9,857 nucleotides of DNA from Ktedonobacteraceae bacterium (GTDB lineage: Bacteria; Chloroflexota; Ktedonobacteria; Ktedonobacterales; Ktedonobacteraceae), in the NCBI GenBank assembly GCA_014896635.1, contig JADBKA010000176.1:1-9857 (forward strand), read 5' to 3'. Position 1 is the stretch's first letter. The number at the start of each line of letters is the position of its first letter. The translations under genes were made by a program, and so were the position numbers. The notes beneath the pieces are model-generated. The model did no database searches. It saw only the letters and a program-made list of their open reading frames with translations, and was not told the DNA's origin. Shown here piece after piece: positions 1 through 4,548 of this stretch.

Positions 1-935
1 CCAATATAAGTATTATTCCAGACAATACTACGGTCAACCTGCGCCCGCTCATCAATGATCGTGTAGGCCCCTATCGTGCTCGGACCATGAATAATCGCGC
101 CGGAGCGAATCCTGCAATCACGTCCCAGGTAGATCGGACCGTATAACTGGGCATCCTCGGCAATTTCAACGCCTTCCTCACACCAGATATTACTTTCCAT
201 CTTTTTTGCCGGAATCTCAATATCGACATGGCCTTGCAACGCATCAGCATTGGCGCGCATATACTCACTCAGGTTGCCCACATCACACCAGTATCCCTGA
301 GAAGCCACATATCCGTAGATAGGGTCCCCCTGCTGCAACATCATCGGAAAAAGCTCCTGGCTAAAATCAAACGTCCTGCCTTTCTCAAAGTAGGTGAACA
401 CTTTGGGATCAAGGACGTAGATGCCAGTGTTGATCGTATCGCTGAAAACTTCTCCCCAACTCGGCTTCTCCAAGAACTGTGTGATATGCCCGTCCTCATT
501 GGTGATGATCACTCCATACTCCAGAGGATTATGGACATGAGCCAGCAGCAGTGTCGCCATCGACTTTTTTTCATGGTGGTATTTGATAATATCTGTCAAA
601 TCGTAATCAGTCAGCGCATCACCGCTGATTACCAGAAAAGGCTCCGTGAGATGCTCCTCTGCATTCTTCACACTGCCAGCAGTTCCCAGCGGGACATCTT
701 CTCGTGAATAGGTAATGCGCATGCCAAAATGCGAGCCATTGCCAAAATAGTCTTCTATATTGCTTGCGCGATACTGTACTGTGACAACAACTTCAGTAAT
801 ACCGTGACGCTTTAGCAGATTGAGGATATGTTCCATCACCGGTTTTCCCGCAATGGGGACCATCGGCTTGGGTCGCTGGATCGTCAACGGACGCAGCCTC
901 GATCCTTCCCCTCCTGCCATTACGACCGCTTTCAT
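1..935 (-). CDS. NDP-sugar synthase / mannose-1-phosphate guanylyltransferase-type nucleotidyltransferase (partial, C-terminus outside window)
   Basis: Makes an NDP-sugar from a sugar-1-phosphate and an NTP in the cytoplasm, supplying glycans or exopolysaccharide. 311 residues are visible and the reading frame is still open at the left edge. The N-terminal nucleotidyltransferase domain (about 1-235) has the signature [13 protein letters not shown] (6-18), K23 in RPKP, VPLGTAG (81-87), the metal-binding GD at 105-106, EKP (156-158) and NTGIY (169-173). From about residue 247 hexapeptide-like repeats begin ([26 protein letters not shown]), forming a left-handed beta helix. Family members with this layout are about 350-390 residues alone, or about 820 when fused to a phosphomannomutase domain; which applies here lies outside the window. 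The ATG at 935 is chosen because AGGGAGG sits 5 bases upstream. The exact sugar and nucleotide (GDP-mannose versus dTDP- or UDP-glucose) cannot be settled from the sequence alone. Confidence 0.93.
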   Translation of the reverse strand, partial: MKAVVMAGGEGSRLRPLTIQRPKPMVPIAGKPVMEHILNLLKRHGITEVVVTVQYRASNIEDYFGNGSHFGMRITYSREDVPLGTAGSVKNAEEHLTEPFLVISGDALTDYDLTDIIKYHHEKKSMATLLLAHVHNPLEYGVIITNEDGHITQFLEKPSWGEVFSDTINTGIYVLDPKVFTYFEKGRTFDFSQELFPMMLQQGDPIYGYVASQGYWCDVGNLSEYMRANADALQGHVDIEIPAKKMESNIWCEEGVEIAEDAQLYGPIYLGRDCRIRSGAIIHGPSTIGAYTIIDERAQVDRSIVWNNTYI

Positions 936-1004
936 TGAGGCCTCCCTATTATGTCAGAAAGGCAACATACATAGTCGCCTGCAACTCTTCAAAAGAAACA
1001 CGAA

Positions 1005-1029
1005 GACGGCGTAGCAACGCCACGCCGTC
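1005..1029 (-). promoter_or_regulatory. GC-rich stem-loop in the leader of the nucleotidyltransferase gene
   Basis: On the minus strand GACGGCGT pairs perfectly with ACGCCGTC. The stem is extended by a G-T wobble and two more G-C pairs, leaving a three-base GTT loop. It lies about 15 bases after the predicted transcript start and 70 bases before the start codon. Six bases downstream the transcript is T-rich (GTTTCTTTT), so it could act as a weak attenuator or as a 5'-end stabiliser. The stem itself is plain in the sequence; the role is inferred. Confidence 0.5.
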
Positions 1030-1049
1030 CCATCTGCTCCGCTACCTTC

Positions 1050-1079
1050 ATTGTACAACATCACCAAAGAGCGAAGCAA
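1050..1079 (-). promoter_or_regulatory. Sigma-70-type promoter for the nucleotidyltransferase gene
   Basis: On the minus strand TTGCTT (1074-1079) and TACAAT (1050-1055) are separated by 18 bases. The -10 box matches five of six consensus bases; the -35 box is weaker. The transcript would start near 1043, giving a leader of about 108 bases with a hairpin. Confidence 0.5.
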
Positions 1080-1144
1080 GCTTTTTTCTCTTGTTACAAA
1101 GAACAGAATCAGGATTCTCCCTCGACACCTCTCCCATATCTCTC

Positions 1145-1188
1145 CACGCCTTCCCCACGCTTCCCCCACGCCTTCCCCATGCCCCCCT
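1145..1188. repeat. Four-copy 11-bp tandem repeat
   Basis: Consecutive units are CACGCCTTCCC, CACGCTTCCCC, CACGCCTTCCC and CATGCCCCCCT. Units 1 and 3 are identical; the others are diverged. The tract is pyrimidine-rich on the plus strand and lies between the 60-residue gene and the next promoter. Function is not evident; slippage-generated DNA or a binding-site array are both possible. Confidence 0.7.
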
Positions 1189-1231
1189 CCCATCCTGTCA
1201 ACTTTGGCCCCCTGAGATTCTCTGAACTTCT

Positions 1232-1414
1232 TTACCAGTCACTCAAACGTCCATGCTCCACCAGCCAGCGCACAAAAAGAAGATGATTTGTCACTTCGGT
1301 TGCACGCTGCTCCTCATACTTCTCTTGAAGCTGAATCAGACGCCGAGCCTCTTCTACTGTGAAACCCTCGTCCAGGAGGGCATCAATCAGCAGATCAACG
1401 TATTGTTGCTGCAT
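1232..1414 (-). CDS. Small conserved-looking hypothetical protein (60 aa)
   Basis: I do not recognise a family. The protein starts MQQQYVDLLIDALL and ends LVEHGRLSDW. It is predicted to be all-helical and charged, with an EEARRLIQLQEKYEEQRATE segment (about 19-38) that could form a short coiled coil, and it has no signal peptide or membrane segment. The start at 1414 is chosen because a perfect AGGAGG stands 7 bases upstream; the frame stays open to 1573 but no ribosome binding site supports those upstream starts. A good promoter lies about 250 bases upstream (1661-1690). It shares orientation with the DUF433 gene 308 bases away, which might make it a small regulatory or antitoxin-like protein, but nothing in the sequence proves that. 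Confidence 0.6.
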   Translation of the reverse strand: MQQQYVDLLIDALLDEGFTVEEARRLIQLQEKYEEQRATEVTNHLLFVRWLVEHGRLSDW

Positions 1415-1722
1415 ATACAGTCCTCCTAACTCTTCTCTTCTACCTGGTCCTGCACAGCATAGTGGACGTATTCGCGCAGATATGCTCCACCACCCGACCT
1501 GTTCACCCACCTCCGACGTCATCTGGCACCGCTTCACAAAAAGCACGCTTCCGTATCCGCAAGATTTCAGCATCCTCGAACGGACAACGAGGAACTGATT
1601 ACAGGCTCATTAGAACGGACGGGTTCCTACCCGACTACCAGCGTAAACGCTACTATACTAATTATAGCGTAAGAAACTGTCCTCTGTCTACTTTGACAGA
1701 ACTGCATACTGGCTTCATCCCT
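1415..1722. other. Gene-free stretch with a minus-strand promoter
   Basis: No supported gene is seen between the DUF433 gene and the 60-residue gene. It contains a promoter reading leftward (1661-1690) and a small hairpin at 1620-1633 (CGGGT, TCCT loop, ACCCG). If the promoter serves the 60-residue gene, the untranslated leader would be about 240 bases long. Confidence 0.55.
1661..1690 (-). promoter_or_regulatory. Sigma-70-type promoter reading toward the 60-aa gene
   Basis: On the minus strand TAGACA (1685-1690) is followed 18 bases later by a perfect TATAAT (1661-1666). This is one of the best -10 boxes in the window. It lies just downstream of the DUF433 gene, so it separates that gene's transcript from the next one. 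Confidence 0.55.
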
Positions 1723-1965
1723 TCAGGATTCGTTGCGAATATAGTGTTTGATTTCCTCCTCATTATCATAAAAATAGCTGATCGCATCATATACTTGCGC
1801 CAGGGTGATATGCTGGCCAACTGCGATCTCTTCCGGGTCCTGCCCTGCCTGAAACAACAGGATCACATGGCGCACAGTTGTTCTGGTTCCTTCGATCAAC
1901 GGCTCTCCACCATAGATTGCCGCATTACGCACAATATGCGGATGAGCGGTACGCTCTACTGACAT
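1723..1965 (-). CDS. DUF433 domain protein (80 aa), antitoxin-like
   Basis: A DUF433-family protein. Its core AAIYGGEPLIEGTRTTVRHV (15-34), then LLFQAGQDPEEIA and ITLAQVYDAISYFYDNEEEI, matches the family pattern of a glycine-rich turn, a GTR motif and a helix-turn-helix-like C-terminal half. Family members are 70-110 residues and are frequently encoded beside PIN-domain (VapC-like) or DUF5615 toxins, for which they are thought to act as DNA-binding antitoxins. No such partner is visible on either side here. The start at 1965 is preferred because GAGGAG lies upstream (11-base spacing, slightly long) and the family homology begins right after it; an in-frame start at 2034 would add 23 residues without a good ribosome binding site. 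Probably cytoplasmic. Confidence 0.82.
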   Translation of the reverse strand: MSVERTAHPHIVRNAAIYGGEPLIEGTRTTVRHVILLFQAGQDPEEIAVGQHITLAQVYDAISYFYDNEEEIKHYIRNES

Positions 1966-2333
1966 AAGAACGAAATCTCCTCTTTCCCTGTTCTTCTCCT
2001 GCCAGGAAGGATATATGTTCTGCCCTAAAAACATTTTGTTGCAGGCATATTCCGGCCCTCACCGGTGCAGCAAAATAACCTTCTCTATTCTATCCCACCA
2101 CCAGGGTGAGAGAAAGAAAACCTCCCCCTGCAAACCAGGCAGACGAGAGAGCAACTCATATGATAGGAACCTCGCCAAAGGCACTGTCGTATGCGTGCAG
2201 GGAACTATCAGTCGTTCATCGAACCTGCCATATTCACACAATTTTCACATAGCAGCAATCCCGTCAACCGGCCTCTGAAGACAATTCATAGCCATGCAAC
2301 TCAACGATATAATGAGCAATTTTTTAAAAAAGC
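1966..2333. other. Intergenic region, divergent between the DUF433 gene and the birA leader
   Basis: No gene is supported. It must hold the promoter of the DUF433 gene on the minus strand; the best candidate I see is weak (TAGAAT near 2086 with a poor -35), so I do not assign it firmly. The remaining sequence shows no strong repeat or hairpin. Confidence 0.5.
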
Positions 2334-2363
2334 TTGACAGCAATTAAAATCCTCTGGTACAAT
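2334..2363 (+). promoter_or_regulatory. Strong sigma-70-type promoter of the birA leader
   Basis: A perfect TTGACA (2334-2339) and TACAAT (2358-2363) are separated by 18 bases, with an A/T-rich tract just upstream (TTTTTTAAAAAA). The transcript should begin near 2370, only a few bases before the AAAGGAGG of the 22-codon leader ORF. This is the strongest promoter in the window and points toward birA-greA. Confidence 0.8.
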
Positions 2364-2392
2364 AGCTCCCAAGTGAAAGGAGGTGGTGTGTA

Positions 2393-2461
2393 ATGTATGA
2401 TGAACCTGAACGTTGCACAGTAGCGATCCACACCTCTCAGATGGAGGGGAAGCGGCTCTAA
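2393..2461 (+). CDS. 22-aa leader peptide upstream of birA
   Basis: A short ORF beginning MYDEPERC and ending MEGKRL then TAA. It has a near-perfect ribosome binding site (AAAGGAGG, 2376-2383, about 9 bases before the ATG) directly behind the strong promoter, so it is very likely translated. The last codons contain GGGGAAGC (2446-2453), which is exactly complementary to GCTTCCCC at 2513-2520. Also, CACCTC inside the ORF (2431-2436) can pair with GAGGTG of its own ribosome binding site (2380-2385). The peptide has no obvious run of one regulatory codon. The layout suggests a regulatory leader rather than a functional product; it could also be the surviving start of a decayed gene. Confidence 0.5.
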   Translation: MYDEPERCTVAIHTSQMEGKRL

Positions 2462-2520
2462 AAGGCAAAGGTAAAGCCTGTCAGAGTTTGAAATGAACGG
2501 CTCGCCTGTGCAGCTTCCCC
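2446..2520 (+). promoter_or_regulatory. Candidate anti-attenuator pairing (GGGGAAGC with GCTTCCCC)
   Basis: Eight perfect base pairs join 2446-2453 (inside the leader ORF, just before its stop) to 2513-2520. The right arm shares CCCC (2517-2520) with the next hairpin, so both cannot form together. A ribosome at the leader stop codon would cover the left arm. This is what a translation-sensitive switch needs, but the role is inferred. Confidence 0.4.
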
Positions 2521-2554
2521 AGAGAGAAAGCTATTGCCAGCTTTGTCTCTGGGG
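2517..2554 (+). terminator. Strong stem-loop, candidate attenuator in the birA leader
   Basis: CCCCAGAGA pairs with TCTCTGGGG, then after one G-G mismatch AAAGCT pairs with AGCTTT around an ATTGCC loop: 15 pairs in all. It is followed by TTTCTC, a poor but pyrimidine-rich tail, so it may be a weak intrinsic terminator or only a structural element. It lies about 180 bases before the birA start codon. Confidence 0.45.
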
Positions 2555-2659
2555 TTTCTCACCCCTTCTGTTCCTGTGATTTCATCCCATGTCTTGAGTG
2601 GTACCGACACCTGTATTTTATTCTCGTACTTGTACGATAACGCTGGCACTTATCCAGTT

Positions 2660-2700
2660 GGAACAGGTGGGCTTGAATTCTTGCAAGCTGGCCTGTTTCC
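2660..2700 (+). promoter_or_regulatory. Second leader hairpin just before birA
   Basis: GGAACAGG can pair with CCTGTTTC, and inside it GCTTG pairs with CAAGC, with a small internal mismatch region and an 8-base loop. It ends about 33 bases before the birA start. There is no T run after it, so it is not a terminator; it may shape the untranslated region. It was compared with T-box antiterminators because of AACAGGTGG, but the match is incomplete. Confidence 0.3.
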
Positions 2701-2733
2701 TTATAGATTGATACATTCTTTTGTAAGTGATTG

Positions 2734-3636
2734 ATGGAAGTGGCAAAGTTGAAAGCGTCTGAGGTTGCTGTGTCACAGTATCTAAATATTGATGCATTAC
2801 GGAATCAACTGGACACACAACTATTTGGCAGGGGAGATCGTCTATTTTACTCGCCAGTAGTTGACTCAACCAACACACAGGCAATGCACCTGGCTCGCAA
2901 GGGGGGAGAGGAGGGGGTGGTTGTTCTTGCCGACAATCAAACTGCCGGTAGAGGTCGCGTGGGCAAAAGGTGGCTCGACCTACCAGGTTGTGCAGCAATC
3001 TCATCTGTAGTGCTCAGGCCACGATTCTCGCCTCATCTGCTGGTTATGATTGCTTCTCTTGCTGTTGTTGACGCAATCTCCGACACGTGTCATATCATTG
3101 CCCACCTCAAGTGGCCTAATGATGTGCTGGTCAGAGATCGCAAAGTGGCCGGCATCCTGATCGAGACCAGCCACGACCTGCGTGGTCACCTGGTCGCCGT
3201 CGCCGGCATCGGGGTCAATGTCAATGGGTGCATTGATCAGATCGGAGAAAATAGAGCAGAATCGCTGCCACCGGCTCTTTCACAGCTCCCTGAAACGGCT
3301 ACGACGCTCGAAACAGCTTGCGGTCACACAGTAAGCCGCGAAACCTTTATCGCCTCCTTGCTGCTCCACCTGGAGCGATACTATCTCGCCCTCCAGCAGG
3401 AGGCTCAACAGCCGCTGCCAGTGGCAGCGGCCTACCAGACAACCTCTCGGTTCATACGAGAGCAATGGCGCACCCGCCTCTCAACGCTTGGCCGCACAGT
3501 TACTGTATGCCAGGGCGAGAGAATCATCAGCGGTGTTGCTGAGGATGTGAAGGACAATGGCGAACTGCTACTTCGCTGTCCTTCAGGAGAACAAGTCAGT
3601 ATTACCTGGGGGGATATCGGATATCCCACTGAGTAG
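2734..3636 (+). CDS. birA: Biotin--[acetyl-CoA-carboxylase] ligase (BirA, short form without DNA-binding domain)
   Basis: Activates biotin with ATP to biotinyl-AMP and attaches it to the lysine of biotin-dependent carboxylases (acetyl-CoA carboxylase carrier protein and relatives) in the cytoplasm. 300 residues. Seen in order: DSTNTQA (44-50); the ATP/biotin loop TAGRGRVGKRW (70-80), in which the usual GRGRxGR ends in K instead of R; the catalytic KWPNDV (126-131); KVAGILIE (137-144); GIGVNVN (158-164); and a C-terminal SH3-like barrel (about 250-295). There is no N-terminal winged helix, so it is a group I enzyme and should not repress transcription. ATG 2734 is preferred; TTG 2731 directly before it is possible. 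The ribosome binding site is weak (AAGTGA), which contrasts with the strong one of the leader ORF and suggests coupling or low expression. greA follows after 61 bases, probably in the same transcript. Confidence 0.95.
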   Translation: MEVAKLKASEVAVSQYLNIDALRNQLDTQLFGRGDRLFYSPVVDSTNTQAMHLARKGGEEGVVVLADNQTAGRGRVGKRWLDLPGCAAISSVVLRPRFSPHLLVMIASLAVVDAISDTCHIIAHLKWPNDVLVRDRKVAGILIETSHDLRGHLVAVAGIGVNVNGCIDQIGENRAESLPPALSQLPETATTLETACGHTVSRETFIASLLLHLERYYLALQQEAQQPLPVAAAYQTTSRFIREQWRTRLSTLGRTVTVCQGERIISGVAEDVKDNGELLLRCPSGEQVSITWGDIGYPTE

Positions 3637-3657
3637 CTGATGGGTAGAAAATCTGGC

Positions 3658-3674
3658 TGGAGGATCTTCCTCCA
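3658..3674 (+). repeat. Perfect inverted repeat between birA and greA
   Basis: TGGAGGA and TCCTCCA form a 7-bp stem around TCT. There is no T run, so it is not a convincing terminator; it may stabilise or process the birA-greA message. TCCTCC could also hide a GGAGG-like sequence, but the greA ribosome binding site (GAGGGG, 3685-3690) lies outside it. Confidence 0.45.
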
Positions 3675-3697
3675 CCACAGACATGAGGGGAAAACAT

Positions 3698-4162
3698 ATG
3701 GAAGCACAGGAAGTATTCCTTACTAACGATGGACGACAGCGTGCACTCAGTCAACTGGAGTACCTGCGCACTGTCGGGCGCGCCAGGGTCGCGCAGTATC
3801 TGCATGAGGCCCAGGAATCCGGCGATGTTATTGACAACGCTGCCTACGAAGATGCCAAAAACGAACAGGCCCGCCTGGAAGGTCGCATCCTGGAACTGGA
3901 GCAGATGCTGGCGAAAGCCAAGCTCATCGACCACGTGCGGTCCGATGTCGTCTCTCTGGGGTCCGTCGTCCGCCTGAGCACCAGTGATGGCCGCGAATAC
4001 CAGTATACCATCGTCGGTGCGTTTGAAGCCGATCCGAGCGCCCGCCGCATCTCTAACGAATCGCCCGTCGGCAAGGCGCTGCTGGGCCATAAAGTAGGCG
4101 ATCAGGTGATCGTCTCTACGCCAGGCGGAGTAAAAGAATACACGATTCTCTCCATCGAGTAG
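3698..4162 (+). CDS. greA: Transcription elongation factor GreA
   Basis: Binds RNA polymerase through the secondary channel and stimulates cleavage of backtracked RNA, rescuing arrested complexes. 154 residues, the usual length. Residues 1-75 form the antiparallel coiled coil; the tip has ESGDVIDNAAYEDAK (40-54), where the normal tip acids D and E (GDLSENAEY in Escherichia coli) appear as D43 and D46, conservative but unusual. The coil continues with EQARLEGRILELEQML, and the C-terminal FKBP-like domain includes SPVGKALLGHKVGDQV (122-137) and TPGG (141-144). The ATG at 3698 is chosen over an in-frame ATG at 3683 because GAGGGG lies 7 bases before it and GreA homology starts there. Cotranscription with birA is likely; a strong terminator follows at 4195. 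Confidence 0.95.
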   Translation: MEAQEVFLTNDGRQRALSQLEYLRTVGRARVAQYLHEAQESGDVIDNAAYEDAKNEQARLEGRILELEQMLAKAKLIDHVRSDVVSLGSVVRLSTSDGREYQYTIVGAFEADPSARRISNESPVGKALLGHKVGDQVIVSTPGGVKEYTILSIE

Positions 4163-4194
4163 CCATACACTCTCCCAAACGGAGTTTCCGATCC

Positions 4195-4239
4195 AACGAC
4201 CAGCAGGCTTGCTTTTTGTAATCCTCGCTGGTCGTTTTC
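4195..4239 (+). terminator. Intrinsic terminator of greA
   Basis: AACGACCAGC (4195-4204) pairs perfectly with GCTGGTCGTT (4227-4236), with AGG/CCT adding three pairs across a bulged C. The stem runs into TTTTCT. It lies 33 bases after the greA stop codon. Confidence 0.85.
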
Positions 4240-4329
4240 TACTTCTGTCCTGACTCCCTCTTTGTGGAAGTCAGGGCTTTTCAGTTTTCCTTTCTCCCAT
4301 CTCTCCCGAGAGGGGAAAGAGGTTTTTCG

Positions 4330-4355
4330 GGGGACACCCCCGATCCCCCGCCAGG
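4330..4355 (+). repeat. GC-rich repeat unit, copy 1
   Basis: A 26-base unit starting GGGGACACCC and ending CCGCCAGG, identical to copy 2 at 4405-4430. It leads straight into the perfect hairpin at 4351-4374. Confidence 0.75.
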
Positions 4356-4374
4356 AGGGCGCTCGCCCTCCTGG
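4351..4374. repeat. Perfect 10-bp stem-loop in the repeat element
   Basis: CCAGGAGGGC and GCCCTCCTGG pair perfectly around a GCTC tetraloop. Nine bases later comes TTTTT, so it may also help stop transcription. The third copy of the repeat at 7326-7376 keeps the right arm (GCCCTCCTGG) but not the left. Confidence 0.7.
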
Positions 4375-4404
4375 ACCTCCTCTTTTTGTTAAGTTTACGC
4401 CTAT

Positions 4405-4430
4405 GGGGACACCCCCGATCCCCCGCCAGG
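4405..4430 (+). repeat. GC-rich repeat unit, copy 2
   Basis: Identical over 26 bases to copy 1, 75 bases downstream in the same orientation. Its end merges into the terminator-like hairpin at 4420-4440. Confidence 0.75.
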
Positions 4431-4440
4431 GGGCTTTTTT
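4420..4440 (+). terminator. Terminator-like hairpin at the end of the repeat element
   Basis: CCCCC (4420-4424) and GGGGG (4429-4433) pair around GCCA, then C and six T follow. It is short but has the intrinsic-terminator form on the plus strand, and would give a second stop after greA. Confidence 0.5.
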
Positions 4441-4548
4441 AACAACTGAAAAGCCCTGGTGTAAGTCGGGCTACTGGTAAGCTGCGTATAAACATGGTAG
4501 AATAATCGCACCGGGGCAAACTATAAAAATTTACATAGAGTATAGTAA

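Larger units (their letters stand above)
936..1231. other. Intergenic region before the nucleotidyltransferase gene
   Basis: No credible gene is seen here. It holds, in minus-strand order, a four-copy 11-bp tandem repeat (1145-1188), a promoter (1050-1079), a GC-rich hairpin (1005-1029) and the ribosome binding site of the gene starting at 935. The short open frames on either strand lack ribosome binding sites and family resemblance. Confidence 0.6.
4272..4458. repeat. GC-rich repeat element bounded by 15-bp inverted repeats
   Basis: CAGGGCTTTTCAGTT at 4272-4286 is the exact reverse complement of 4444-4458. Between them are two identical 26-base units (4330-4355 and 4405-4430) 75 bases apart, each beginning GGGGACACCCCCGATC. 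Similar sequence recurs at 7326-7376 in this window. It looks like a dispersed non-coding repeat, possibly a small non-autonomous mobile element. No transposase is present, and the flanks show only an imperfect GTGnAAGTC similarity (4264 and 4459) rather than a clear target duplication. Confidence 0.6.
4163..4548. other. 386-bp gene-free stretch with terminators and a repeat element
   Basis: No gene is supported. It contains the greA terminator (4195-4239), a hairpin CCTGACT/AGTCAGG (4249-4275), the inverted-repeat-bounded GC-rich element (4272-4458) and the promoter region of the metallophosphoesterase. For the last, TAGAAT at 4498-4503 with a poor TGGTAA 17 bases upstream is the best but weak candidate. 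Confidence 0.6.

Noticed and set aside
228..707. Long plus-strand open frame inside the nucleotidyltransferase gene
   Set aside because: The minus strand encodes an uninterrupted protein with all family motifs here; the plus frame is a shadow.
2446..2520. A 75-base segment closed by an 8-bp stem resembles a tRNA in length
   Set aside because: There is no T-loop TTCRA sequence, no T stem in the required place and no convincing D or anticodon arm.
2458..2649. Minus-strand open frame of 63 codons opposite the birA leader; its translation looked vaguely like the tail of a transposon-encoded TnpB protein
   Set aside because: There is no ribosome binding site, no zinc-finger or catalytic motif and no transposon ends. 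It lies opposite structured leader RNA, so resemblance is not enough to call it.
2660..2700. AACAGGTGG near birA recalls the T-box antiterminator motif
   Set aside because: The rest of the T-box consensus, the specifier loop and a terminator are missing, and birA is not a usual T-box target.
2534..2734. Plus-strand 66-codon frame ending on the birA start
   Set aside because: The TTG start lies in a hairpin loop with no ribosome binding site; kept only as an observation about the overlap.
4330..4430. Two identical repeat units could suggest a CRISPR array
   Set aside because: There are only two units, they are part of a larger hairpin element, the spacing holds a hairpin rather than unique spacers, and no cas genes are present.
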